Assembly (NCBI RefSeq): GCF_025215495.1
Contig: NZ_CP104302.1
Coordinates: 3,782,001 to 3,846,000, forward strand
Origin: Mycolicibacterium brumae
Lineage (GTDB): Bacteria; Actinomycetota; Actinomycetes; Mycobacteriales; Mycobacteriaceae
Direction of reading: 5' to 3'
DNA: 64,000 bases
This document shows positions 17,226-28,180 of this stretch, in pieces (within the stretch, counting starts at the first letter, position 1; each line of letters opens with the position of its first letter). A program made the translations under genes and the position numbers. The notes beneath the pieces are model-generated. The model saw only the letters and a list, made by a program, of their open reading frames with translations. It had not been told where the DNA came from and made no database searches.

Positions 17226-18565
17226 GCGCCCGATGCTGCCACGGCCCGGCGCACGACGGTGATCCGGCCTCCCTTTCGCGGCACGAACGCCACCCCCCGG
17301 TTGTGCGCCTTCTCATCCGGCGCCGTGGTGGGCTCGATCCGGAACTCGCGCAGCACGGTGCGCAGCACGACGTCCATCTCCATGTTCGCGAACGCCGCGC
17401 CGATGCAGCGCCGCACCCCGCCGCCGAACGGGATCCAGGCGAACATGTTCGGCCGCACCCCCAGGAAGCGCTCCGGGTCGAACAGGGCGTGCTCGGCGAA
17501 ATCCGCTTCGTTCCAATGCATCTGCGCGATCGCGATGGACACCGTGGAACCGCGCGGAATGCGCCACGGGCCCAGTTCGAATTCCGGCGCGTAGACGTGC
17601 CGGGCGGCGAAGTCGATGACCGTCCGGTTGCGCTGCACCTCGGTGATGACGGCCTGGCGATAGTCGTTGTCGTCGGTGTCGGCTTCGGCGGCCAGCCGGG
17701 CCAGCACGGCCGGATGCCGGGAGATCCGTTCGAAGGCCCACGCCAGCGTGGAGGCGGTGGTCTCGTGGCCGGCGGCCAGCAGGGTCAGCAGTTCGTCGGC
17801 GAGCTCGCTGTTGGTCATCGCGGTGCCGTCGTCGTATCGGCTGCGCAGCATCAGCGACAGCACGTCGGTGCGGTTCTCCAGCTCCGGATCGGCCAGCGCC
17901 AGTTCGATCAGCTTCTCCACGGTGGCGTCGTATTCGGCGCGGTAGTTCGCCAACCGTCGCCAGGGGCCCCATTTGCGCGGCGGGTCGGGCAGCACCGCCA
18001 GCCGGGAGCCCAGCGTGACCCAGGGCGGGATGATGCGGCGCAGCCGTTCGAGCTCGGCCCCGTCGGCGCCGAAGATGGCGCGCAGGATGATGTTGAGGGT
18101 GATGCGCATCATCGGTTCCAGCGTCGGGAACTCGGTGCGCTGCGGCCACTTCGCGATCTCGGCTCGGGTCTCCTGTTCCACGATCGCTTCGTAGCGGTGC
18201 ATGGCCTTGCCGTGGAACGGTGGCGTCAGCAGCTTGCGCCGGGCCCGGTGCTCGGCGCCGTCGAGCGCGAAGATCGAGCCGGGTCCGAACATCCGGCTCA
18301 GATTCGGCTGCACATTGCCCAGATCCTCGGGGCTGGCGGTGAACACCTGCTTGGCCAGCACCGGATCGGCGACCACCACCATCTCTCCGAACAGCGGGAC
18401 GTCGAGGGTGAACGCCGGGCCCAACCGCCGGGCCAGCCGGTTGACCACCCGTCGTCGCAGCAGCACGTAACCCAGGCCCTGCACGATCTTCGGCAATCGC
18501 CTCGGCGCGGGCGGCAACTGGCCGGACTTCTTCTCGACGACGGGGTCGGCGAGGGTCTCTGACAT
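17222..18565 (-). CDS. Cytochrome P450 (CYP138-like)
   Basis: 447 residues. The heme-binding loop is FAWIPFGGGVRRCIGAAFANME, with Cys as thiolate ligand; the I-helix is LLTLLAAGHETTASTLAW; an E-x-x-R element is present in the K-helix region. The ATG at 18565 is used; upstream in-frame sequence covers the operator and is not P450-like. It is a soluble monooxygenase that needs a ferredoxin and reductase not encoded nearby. Its placement between msrA and a divergent TetR gene matches CYP138 (Rv0136) and Rv0135c. The substrate is unknown. Control by the divergent TetR is strongly suggested by two inverted repeats in the gap. Confidence 0.93.
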   Translation of the reverse strand: MSETLADPVVEKKSGQLPPAPRRLPKIVQGLGYVLLRRRVVNRLARRLGPAFTLDVPLFGEMVVVADPVLAKQVFTASPEDLGNVQPNLSRMFGPGSIFALDGAEHRARRKLLTPPFHGKAMHRYEAIVEQETRAEIAKWPQRTEFPTLEPMMRITLNIILRAIFGADGAELERLRRIIPPWVTLGSRLAVLPDPPRKWGPWRRLANYRAEYDATVEKLIELALADPELENRTDVLSLMLRSRYDDGTAMTNSELADELLTLLAAGHETTASTLAWAFERISRHPAVLARLAAEADTDDNDYRQAVITEVQRNRTVIDFAARHVYAPEFELGPWRIPRGSTVSIAIAQMHWNEADFAEHALFDPERFLGVRPNMFAWIPFGGGVRRCIGAAFANMEMDVVLRTVLREFRIEPTTAPDEKAHNRGVAFVPRKGGRITVVRRAVAASGA

Positions 18566-18584
18566 GGGCGCGCCTCCGATGATC

Positions 18585-18639
18585 GGTGTGGTACCAATGC
18601 GTACCACACCCGTGTGACGGTACGGTACCCTGCAGTACC
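18585..18639. promoter_or_regulatory. Double operator between the P450 and TetR genes
   Basis: The 94-bp divergent gap holds two copies of GGTAC-N6-GTACC. The first (18585-18610) extends to 10-bp perfect arms GGTGTGGTAC / GTACCACACC around CAATGC. The second (18624-18639) has 5-bp arms around CCTGCA. The centres are 34 bp apart. This is the expected form of a TetR binding region controlling both genes. Confidence 0.65.
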
Positions 18640-18659
18640 AGCGACGGCAAGGGGGCCGG

Positions 18660-19247
18660 GTGACCGAGCGCGAACAGCCGCAGACCGAAGTGGCGCGACT
18701 GTTCGACGGCCTGGTCGCCTCCATCGAGGCCAGCGGCTACCGCGAGACCACCGTCGCCGACATCGTCCGGGCCGCCAAGACCTCCAAGCGCACCTTCTAC
18801 GCGCATTTCACCAGCAAGGACGACTGCCTGCTGCAGCTGCTGGACGCCGACAACGTGACGATGATCGGGCTGATCCGCGACGCCGTGGACCCGGACGCCG
18901 ACTACCGCGACCAGATCACCTCGGCGATCGACGCCTACGTCGACGCGATCCACGCCCGACCGGCCATCACGTTGGCCTGGATCCGGGAATTTCCCGCCCT
19001 CGGGCACCAGGCGCGCCCGGTGCAACGCCGCGGGATGGACCGCTTCACCGAGTTGTTGTTGGAGATCACAGCCAGCCCCGGCTTCGCCCGCGCCGGCATC
19101 TCCCCCGTCACGCCGGCCACCGCGATCATCCTGCTCGGCGGCCTGCGCGAGCTCACCGCCTACACCCTGGAGGACGGCGGCGACATCGCCGATATCACCG
19201 GTCCGGCGGTGGCGGCCTGCGTCGGTCTTATGCTCCGGGAGCCCTGA
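18660..19247 (+). CDS. TetR family regulator of the divergent P450 (Rv0135c-like)
   Basis: 195 residues from a GTG behind an AAGGGGG ribosome site. The N-terminal helix-turn-helix reads TTVADIVRAAKTSKRTFYAHFTSKDDCL (about 30-60). The C-terminal ligand domain has no recognisable specificity. It is divergent from the P450 with two shared inverted repeats, so it most likely represses both itself and the P450-thioesterase pair. glgX starts 42 bp downstream with its own ribosome site. Confidence 0.92.
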   Translation: MTEREQPQTEVARLFDGLVASIEASGYRETTVADIVRAAKTSKRTFYAHFTSKDDCLLQLLDADNVTMIGLIRDAVDPDADYRDQITSAIDAYVDAIHARPAITLAWIREFPALGHQARPVQRRGMDRFTELLLEITASPGFARAGISPVTPATAIILLGGLRELTAYTLEDGGDIADITGPAVAACVGLMLREP

Positions 19248-19289
19248 CCGACTAGGTTGTTCAGGTCGGGCCCTCTAGGAGAAACAAAT

Positions 19290-21446
<2,157 letters not shown>

Positions 21447-21514
21447 GCCCGCGTGACCGCCTGCGTCGGGAGTGCCGGAGGATTTGGCGCCGACTCGCGT
21501 GCGGATCACCTGGG

Positions 21515-21874
21515 ATGCTGGAAGTCGTGTACCCGTACCCGTATCCGCAGCAGCCGCCACGCCCAACCTCGAGCGGGGTGGGCATCGTGGTGCAGGTGCT
21601 CTGCGGGCTGATCGGGTTCGGCGCCGCGGGCATCGCGGGTTTCTTCGGGCTGCTGGTGCTCTGGTCGCGGTTCAGCACCGACCCGGGCGATGACCCGCAC
21701 GGCTACACCTTGATTTTCGGCACCCTGCTGGCACTCCCCTGCGCCCTGGTCGCCGCGATGACAACGCCGTTCGCCTTCCCGCGCGGTTACCGCGCCAAGG
21801 CGGCCGCGATCATGACGCCACTCTGCCTGCTCGGCAGCGCGACGCTGATCACCGCCTGGTTCACCGCGACCTAG
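21515..21874 (+). CDS. Small two-helix membrane protein, unknown function
   Basis: 119 residues from ATG 21515, or 115 from GTG 21527. A Pro/Tyr-rich N-terminus (VYPYPYPQQPPRP) precedes about three hydrophobic segments (GIVVQVLCGLIGFGAAGIAG, LIFGTLLALPCALVAAM and MTPLCLLGSATLITAW). Such tails are common in actinobacterial small membrane proteins. No family recognised. It lies 68 bp after glgX and its stop overlaps the convergent DUF5709-like gene. Confidence 0.65.
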   Translation: MLEVVYPYPYPQQPPRPTSSGVGIVVQVLCGLIGFGAAGIAGFFGLLVLWSRFSTDPGDDPHGYTLIFGTLLALPCALVAAMTTPFAFPRGYRAKAAAIMTPLCLLGSATLITAWFTAT

Positions 21875-22158
21875 CGTTCGTCCCCGTCGATGACGGAGTA
21901 GAAGGACTCACCGTCCTCGGGGGTCCCGTCGATCTGGCCGCGGTGGGCGCGGCTGGGACGGGCCTCGGGGTCACCCGGGGGCAGCACATCGGGCTCCTCG
22001 GCGGCCAACCGCTCGTCGAGGGTCTGGTCCTCCTCGACCGGGATCCAGCGCTCCGGCGGGTCGACGACGATGTCGCCGTCGTCGTTGCGGACCTCGTCGG
22101 AGTCCAGCGACTCGCTCGGGTTCAGGGTCTGGTCGGGGCCGTCGTCGTCAATGTCCAT
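21871..22158 (-). CDS. Acidic small protein, DUF5709-like
   Basis: 95 residues, strongly acidic and probably largely disordered. The central TLDERLAAEEPDVLPP matches the pattern I know from DUF5709 actinobacterial proteins; function unknown. Downstream of and co-directional with the DivIVA-motif gene. AGAGAGGA lies near the expected ribosome-site position before the ATG. Confidence 0.7.
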   Translation of the reverse strand: MDIDDDGPDQTLNPSESLDSDEVRNDDGDIVVDPPERWIPVEEDQTLDERLAAEEPDVLPPGDPEARPSRAHRGQIDGTPEDGESFYSVIDGDER

Positions 22159-22267
22159 CGGGGGCAGTCCTCTCTGACTGTCTCGTTGCGGGCGGGCCGC
22201 CTCTTGAGAACATAAATACCAGCAACCCCGGCGCCCGACGACTCGCGGCGCCCCATCGTCGCCGCAA

Positions 22268-22849
22268 TCACCCCCGGCGCGCGTCCAGAGTGTCCGCGAT
22301 TCGGACCATCAGCGCGTCGACCTCCTCGGCGGGGTACCCGAGCCGACCCAGACCGGGCCGGCCGAACCGCACCTCCCGAACATCTGCCACGGTCAGCCCG
22401 TCGCCGGTCTCCAGTGCGGCGACCACCACGTCGAGGAAGTCGTCAACCTGATCCTCGTGGTAGCGCTTCGCCCAGCGCGACGTGGGTTTGCCGAACATCA
22501 CTTTCCGAACATCGTCCGCGCTCAGCACTCCGTCCGCGCGCGCCGTAGCGGGCTCCGGTTCGGCCGGCGGGCGGCCCGCGGGCATGATGGAGACGGTGTA
22601 GACGATGCGCTCCAGCAGGGCGTCCACCTCGTCCTCGCGGTAGCCGCGTCTGCCGATCGGCGGGCGGCCGAAGCGCACGGCTTCGACGTCGGCGACCGTC
22701 AGCGCGTTACGGCCTTCGAGACGGGCGGCGGCGATGTCCAGGAAGGCGTCGACCTCATCCATGTCGTAGCCACGCCGCCCAACCTTCGGCTGACGGAATC
22801 GAACCTCACGCACCGCCGTGGCGGTCAGCGGCTCCAGATAATCCTGCAT
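22268..22849 (-). CDS. DivIVA-motif protein with four tandem repeats
   Basis: 193 residues built of four copies of one module: about 8-44, 50-86, 109-146 and 152-188. Each has the form L(T/S)xxDVxxVRFxxPxxGxxGYxxxEVDxFLxxxxxxL, the short actinobacterial DivIVA-domain motif. Repeats 1-2 and 3-4 form pairs with 42-43-residue spacing, joined by an Ala/Pro/Glu linker (about 90-106). There is no long coiled coil like that of Wag31, so this is not the polar growth organiser itself. A membrane-curvature or Wag31-related scaffold role is only a guess. It lies between htdZ and the DUF5709-like gene on the same strand. Confidence 0.8.
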   Translation of the reverse strand: MQDYLEPLTATAVREVRFRQPKVGRRGYDMDEVDAFLDIAAARLEGRNALTVADVEAVRFGRPPIGRRGYREDEVDALLERIVYTVSIMPAGRPPAEPEPATARADGVLSADDVRKVMFGKPTSRWAKRYHEDQVDDFLDVVVAALETGDGLTVADVREVRFGRPGLGRLGYPAEEVDALMVRIADTLDARRG

Positions 22850-22903
22850 ACCTGAGGATCCTATTTTCGTTCGGCCGGACGACCGGACGGCAATATTCGT
22901 TGG

Positions 22904-23359
22904 TCAGCCCAGGTAGCGAATGACCGATTCGGCCACGCAGGCCGGCTTGTCGGCGCCCTCGGCCTGGACGATGGTGGAGAGGACGGCTTGCTGGGCCCCG
23001 CCGCCCAGGTTCTGCACGTCGACCAGGGTGCTGGTGGCGCGCACCCGGGAGCCCACCTTCACCGGCGACGGGAAGCGGACCTTGTTGACGCCGTAGTTGA
23101 GCGCGAATTTGACCCCATCCACGGTGTAGATCTGCTGCATCAGCACCGGCAGCAGCGAGAGCGTCATGAACCCGTGCGCGATGGTCCCGCCGAACGGGCC
23201 GGCGGCCGCCCTCTCCGGGTCGACGTGGATCCACTGGTGGTCGCCGGTGGCGTCGGCGAATTGGTTCACCGCTTCCTGGGTGACGTCGAACCAGTCGCTG
23301 ACGCCCAGTTCCTCGCCCGTGGCGGCGGCGAAATCTTCCAGCGAGTCGAACGTCCGCAT
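22904..23359 (-). CDS. htdZ: MaoC-like (R)-specific enoyl-CoA hydratase, 3-hydroxyacyl dehydratase
   Basis: 151 residues from ATG 23359, the same length as I recall for HtdZ (Rv0130). The hydratase-2 motif is present as FADATGDHQWIHVDPERAAAGPFGGTIAHGF, with the catalytic Asp and His. It hydrates trans-2-enoyl-CoA or dehydrates (R)-3-hydroxyacyl-CoA. The track of conserved neighbours (fbpC nearby on the opposite strand) matches Rv0129c-Rv0130, although two ABC genes and a lipoprotein gene now separate them. An upstream in-frame ATG at 23392 is less likely. Confidence 0.92.
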   Translation of the reverse strand: MRTFDSLEDFAAATGEELGVSDWFDVTQEAVNQFADATGDHQWIHVDPERAAAGPFGGTIAHGFMTLSLLPVLMQQIYTVDGVKFALNYGVNKVRFPSPVKVGSRVRATSTLVDVQNLGGGAQQAVLSTIVQAEGADKPACVAESVIRYLG

Positions 23360-23515
23360 GCTGTGGTTGCCTTTCGGTCGATGACGGCGCAATCGGCGCT
23401 ATGCCGATGATCACACATCGCGTTGCCACCCGGGCCCGGGTGGGCCTCGCCGCACAGGGCGCGCACAGCGCCCCCGGCTAAAATCGGTCCAGATCGCGAA
23501 CCGAGGGAGCACGCT

Positions 23516-24349
23516 GTGACGATGCCATCCGTTGCTGCCGTCGACTGCCGCGGATTGACGCACCGGTACGGCGATTTCACCGCCGTCGACGATCTGACCC
23601 TGCGGGTGGAGGTCGGGGAGACCTTCGGGTTGCTCGGGCCCAATGGCGCCGGAAAGTCCACCTTCATCAAAACCCTGGCGACGCTGTCGCCGGTTCAGCA
23701 CGGCGAACTGTCCATCCTGGGCTTGGACGCCACGCGCGACGCCGCCGACATTCGCTACAACATCGGCTATGTGCCGCAACAACTTTCCATCGAGCCGCTG
23801 CTCACCGGGCGGCAGAACGTCGCGTGGTTCGCCCGGCTCTACGGGGTGCCGCGCCGCGAGCGCGACGACCGGGTGTCCGCAGCGCTGGAGGCGATGGGGC
23901 TGACCGACGTCGCCGATCGTCCCGCCCAGAGCTACTCCGGCGGCATGGTGCGCCGACTGGAACTTGCCCAGGCACTGGTCAACCGTCCGGCGCTGCTGCT
24001 GCTCGACGAGCCCACCGTCGGGCTGGACCCGATCGCCCGCGAGGGCGTGTGGACGCAATTGGAGAGCATGCAGGCCGAGTTCGGGATGACGGTGCTGCTC
24101 ACCACGCACTACATGGAGGAGGCCGACGCGCTGTGTGACCGGGTGGCGCTGCTGCACCACGGGAAGCTGCAGGCGCAAGGCGCCCCCGCCGAGCTCAAGG
24201 CCTCCCTGCCGGGCCGCCCGAACGGCGCGGAGACGTCGCTGGAGGATGTGTTCCGGCACTACGCCGGCGGGGATCTCGCCGACGGCGGCGGCGAGGGTGA
24301 CTTCAGCCGCGTGCGCGCCGGACGGCGGACGGCGCGTCGTGTCGGTTGA
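23516..24349 (+). CDS. ABC exporter ATPase (DrrA-type)
   Basis: 277 residues from GTG 23516, preceded by GAGGGA. Walker A is LLGPNGAGKSTF, the Q-loop YVPQQ, the signature YSGGMVRRLELAQAL and Walker B LLLLDEPTVGLD, followed by the switch His in LLTTHYMEEAD. It is of the daunorubicin-resistance/ABC-2 type. It pairs with the permease that overlaps its 3' end by 11 nt. The cargo (drug, lipid or polyketide) cannot be told. An alternative ATG is at 23522. Confidence 0.92.
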   Translation: MTMPSVAAVDCRGLTHRYGDFTAVDDLTLRVEVGETFGLLGPNGAGKSTFIKTLATLSPVQHGELSILGLDATRDAADIRYNIGYVPQQLSIEPLLTGRQNVAWFARLYGVPRRERDDRVSAALEAMGLTDVADRPAQSYSGGMVRRLELAQALVNRPALLLLDEPTVGLDPIAREGVWTQLESMQAEFGMTVLLTTHYMEEADALCDRVALLHHGKLQAQGAPAELKASLPGRPNGAETSLEDVFRHYAGGDLADGGGEGDFSRVRAGRRTARRVG

Positions 24350-25154
24350 GCACACCGTGACGGTCATCCGCGCCCCGCGGGGCCGGGCGCGGATCGCCGC
24401 GCTCGGCGGCCAGATCGGGGCGTTCTCGCTGGTCGAGCTGCAGAAGCTGCGGCGCGACCGCAGCGAGCTGCTGACCCGGATGATCCAGCCGGCGCTGTGG
24501 CTGCTGATCTTCGGTCAAACGTTTTCGCACCTGCGCGTCATCGACACCGGCGAGGTGTCCTATCTGGCGTTCCTGACTCCGGGCATCCTGGCCCAGTCGG
24601 CGCTGTTCATCGCGATCTTCTACGGGATCCAGATCGTCTGGGACCGCGACGCCGGAATCCTGGCCAAGCTGATGGTGACGCCGGCGCCGCCGGCGGCGCT
24701 GGTCACCGGCAAGTCGTTCGCCGCCGGAATCCGGTCGGTCGCGCAGGTCGTCGGCGTGCTGGCGATCGCCTACCTGATGATGATCCCGCTGACGGTCAAC
24801 CCGCTGCGGATCCTCGCGGCGATGGCCGTGGTGGTGCTGGGCACGGTGTTCTTCACCTGCCTGTCGATGACGCTGGCCGGTTTGGTCCGCAACCGGGACC
24901 GGCTGATGGGCATCGGCCAGGCCATCACCATGCCGCTGTTCTTCGCGTCCAACGCGCTGTACCCGGTGGACATCATGCCGGAGTGGCTGCAGCGGCTGTC
25001 CGCGGTGAATCCGCTCAGCTACCAGGTCAACGCGCTGCGCGGGTTGCTGCTCGGCACTCCGGCGAACTACCTGGTCGACATCGGGGTGCTGGTGTTGGCG
25101 GCCCTGCTGGGCATCGCCAGCGCGTCGGCGCTGCTGCGCCGGTTGACCCGCTGA
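24339..25154 (+). CDS. ABC-2 type exporter permease (DrrB-type)
   Basis: 271 residues from GTG 24339; GTG 24357 is also possible. About six membrane segments are seen, with the conserved ABC-2 pieces LTRMIQPALWLLIFGQTF, YLAFLTPGILAQSALF, MPLFFASNALYPVDIMPEWLQ and NPLSYQVNALRGLL. It forms the membrane channel for the ATPase encoded just upstream. The exported compound is unknown. It ends 8 bp from the convergent lipoprotein gene. Confidence 0.9.
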   Translation: MSVEHTVTVIRAPRGRARIAALGGQIGAFSLVELQKLRRDRSELLTRMIQPALWLLIFGQTFSHLRVIDTGEVSYLAFLTPGILAQSALFIAIFYGIQIVWDRDAGILAKLMVTPAPPAALVTGKSFAAGIRSVAQVVGVLAIAYLMMIPLTVNPLRILAAMAVVVLGTVFFTCLSMTLAGLVRNRDRLMGIGQAITMPLFFASNALYPVDIMPEWLQRLSAVNPLSYQVNALRGLLLGTPANYLVDIGVLVLAALLGIASASALLRRLTR

Positions 25155-25162
25155 GCGTCGGG

Positions 25163-25870
25163 TCAGTAGGTCAGCGTGATGGATTCTGCCAGCTCGTCGT
25201 AGAGCTCCTTGGCTTCGCTGCCCGGTCCGGTGGTGCAGTACAGCAGGTCCAGCGCGATGTTGTTCTTCACGCCGAGCATCCGGGAGCAACCCCAGCCTCC
25301 CCCGCCCTCGACGGTCTGCGTCATGGACAGCACGCCGTCGTCGTCGGTGACCGAGCCGTTGGTCCAGCGGGCCTGCCTGCCGTCGGAACTGGTGTACAGA
25401 ATGGTCTTGTCCGAGCAGGAGTTCCACTTCTTGGCCGCGCCGGCCAGCATGGCGTCGGCGGCGTCGGAATCCTTGAACGAGACCGCCGCCTGGGTGAACT
25501 GCATGGTCGCCTTGGTGGCGCGGTCCGGCGCGTCGCTGACGATCTGGCCGAAGGCCTGCAGCCAGCCGGTCCCGCCGAAGGTGCCCTCCTCGAGCGGGGC
25601 CCAGGAGGATCGGCAGTCGCGGTTGTCCAGTCCGGTGGAATCGGTCATCTCGGTCGCCTCACCGCGCTGGTACAGCGTGGCGGAAAGTCCGACGGCCGAC
25701 GCCACCTCGGACGGGCTCAGCAGCAGGCTCGCGACGGCGGAGGTCGCCATCGGTTTCGGCTTCAGCGGTCCGTCGTTGTCGGCGGGCTTCGCGACGCCGC
25801 CGACGGTCGTCGTGCACCCGGTCAGCACGAGCAGCCCGGCCGCCGCGGCGGCGAAGATTCGCGACTTCAC
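25163..25870 (-). CDS. Lipoprotein with PknH-type extracellular sensor domain
   Basis: 235 residues from GTG 25870. A lipoprotein signal peptide with lipobox LVLTGCTTT puts the acylated Cys at about 18. The mature part has the pattern SLLLSPSEVASAVG... and paired cysteines (NRDCRSSWAPLE, WNSCSDKTI, GWGCSRMLG, LLYCTTG) seen in the PknH-like extracellular domain found on mycobacterial kinases and Lpp lipoproteins. It has no kinase domain. Role: surface-exposed, ligand unknown. A longer upstream frame is discarded because it lacks the signal at its start. Confidence 0.85.
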   Translation of the reverse strand: MKSRIFAAAAAGLLVLTGCTTTVGGVAKPADNDGPLKPKPMATSAVASLLLSPSEVASAVGLSATLYQRGEATEMTDSTGLDNRDCRSSWAPLEEGTFGGTGWLQAFGQIVSDAPDRATKATMQFTQAAVSFKDSDAADAMLAGAAKKWNSCSDKTILYTSSDGRQARWTNGSVTDDDGVLSMTQTVEGGGGWGCSRMLGVKNNIALDLLYCTTGPGSEAKELYDELAESITLTY

Positions 25871-27087
<1,217 letters not shown>

Positions 27088-27101
27088 TCACTCCTCCGAC
27101 A

Positions 27102-27141
27102 CTTCGGCCCCTGCCCAATCGGGCAGGGGCCGAAGCGTTTT
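27102..27141 (+). terminator. Rho-independent-like terminator after fbpC
   Basis: A perfect 15-bp stem (CTTCGGCCCCTGCCC and its complement at 27121-27135) closes a 4-nt loop, AATC, and is followed by CGTTTTG. It lies between convergent fbpC and the doxX-like gene, so it could work in both directions. The U-tract is short, as is usual in mycobacteria. Confidence 0.75.
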
Positions 27142-27158
27142 GAGGCCGCACGTTGCCC

Positions 27159-27518
27159 TCAGAGCACGAAGGAGATCAACAGCACCCCCACCGCGAACGC
27201 GAGCATGCCCAGGCAATTGACCCAGAACGTGACGCCGAGCGCGCGGGCGCGGATATGCGCCGCGGCGGCGGCGAGGAAGTAGGCGATCACACCGGCGGTC
27301 GCGGCCACCCCGACGCCCGGGGCGTTCAGGCCGACCAGCAGACCGGCCACCGCCACCAACTTGATCCACACCAGCGCCCATCCCCATTCGACCGGGAAGT
27401 TGACGCAGACCAGACATTCGCGGATGAACTCCACCGGTTTCACCGACAGCAGCGCGTCGACGGCCAGCACGGCGGCCAGCGCCATCACCGGCCAGGCCGG
27501 ATCGGGTGTCTCGAACAT
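27159..27518 (-). CDS. DoxX family membrane protein
   Basis: 119 residues with four membrane helices (about 10-25, 45-62, 66-88 and 95-118). WIKLVAVAGLLVGL followed by GVIAYFLAAAAAHIRAR matches small DoxX-like proteins, which are linked to redox or sulfur stress in some actinobacteria. It is downstream of the TetR gene by 11 bp on the same strand and so very likely controlled by it. Confidence 0.82.
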   Translation of the reverse strand: MFETPDPAWPVMALAAVLAVDALLSVKPVEFIRECLVCVNFPVEWGWALVWIKLVAVAGLLVGLNAPGVGVAATAGVIAYFLAAAAAHIRARALGVTFWVNCLGMLAFAVGVLLISFVL

Positions 27519-27529
27519 GGTTGTGCCTT

Positions 27530-28156
27530 TCAGATCGACTTCGGGTGGGGGTCTTTGCTGTCGCGGTCGGCCAGCAGGCCGACGACGTCCTCGAGTTGGT
27601 CGCGGATGCTGCCCATCCCGGTCCGCAGCGACGGCGAGGCCATCAGCAGCCCGAGGTAGGCGAGGTAGGCCGCGCGGCCGGCGGACTCGGCGTCGGCGCC
27701 CAGGCCCGCGTCGCGGAACACCGCGGCGAACTCGGCGGTCAACGCGACGGCGAGGTCGGTGAAAACCTCCGCCCGGGTCGTGCCGCGGGCCAGGATGGCC
27801 CCGTACTCGCGCGCCAGCGCGGGATCGGCGCCGAACATGTCCAGGAACGGCTGCACCAACGCGCCGATCCGCGCCGCGGGCGTGCCGGACGGCGGCGCCT
27901 CGCGCCCGTCGGCGCGCGCCTCGTGCACGGCGCCGATCCGCCGATCGAAGACCGCGACCAGCAGCGCGTCCTTATCGCCGACGGCCATCACGGTGCCGAC
28001 GCTGACCCCCGCCGCGGTGGCGATCTGCCGGATGGTGGTCGCACGGAACCCTTGTTCGGCGAACAACCGCTGGGCGGCCTCGAGCACGCCCGCCCGGGTC
28101 CGCTCCCGCTGCGCAGCCCGGCCCGTCGACTTTGGCTGAACCTGTTCAGTGAACAT
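27530..28156 (-). CDS. TetR family regulator of the doxX-like gene
   Basis: 208 residues. The helix-turn-helix is at about 20-65 (RLFAEQGFRATTIRQIATAAGVSVGTVMAVGDKDALLVAVF). The recognition-helix end TVMAVGDKD replaces the usual YYHF, so DNA contacts may differ from classic TetR. First gene of a two-gene operon with the DoxX protein. Its start codon lies inside a set of TGAACA half-sites, strong evidence for autorepression. Confidence 0.9.
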   Translation of the reverse strand: MFTEQVQPKSTGRAAQRERTRAGVLEAAQRLFAEQGFRATTIRQIATAAGVSVGTVMAVGDKDALLVAVFDRRIGAVHEARADGREAPPSGTPAARIGALVQPFLDMFGADPALAREYGAILARGTTRAEVFTDLAVALTAEFAAVFRDAGLGADAESAGRAAYLAYLGLLMASPSLRTGMGSIRDQLEDVVGLLADRDSKDPHPKSI

Positions 28157-28161
28157 GTTCA
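28137..28161. promoter_or_regulatory. Four-half-site operator over the start of the TetR/doxX operon
   Basis: Half-sites alternate in orientation: TGAAC-CT-GTTCA (28137-28148), G, TGAACA (28150-28155), TGTTCA (28156-28161). TGAACATGTTCA is a perfect 12-bp palindrome that includes the TetR ATG (28154-28156 on the minus strand), and TGTTCA-G-TGAACA is a second one sharing a half-site. Confidence 0.6.
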
Positions 28162-28180
28162 GTACGGTACGCCGACGGGT

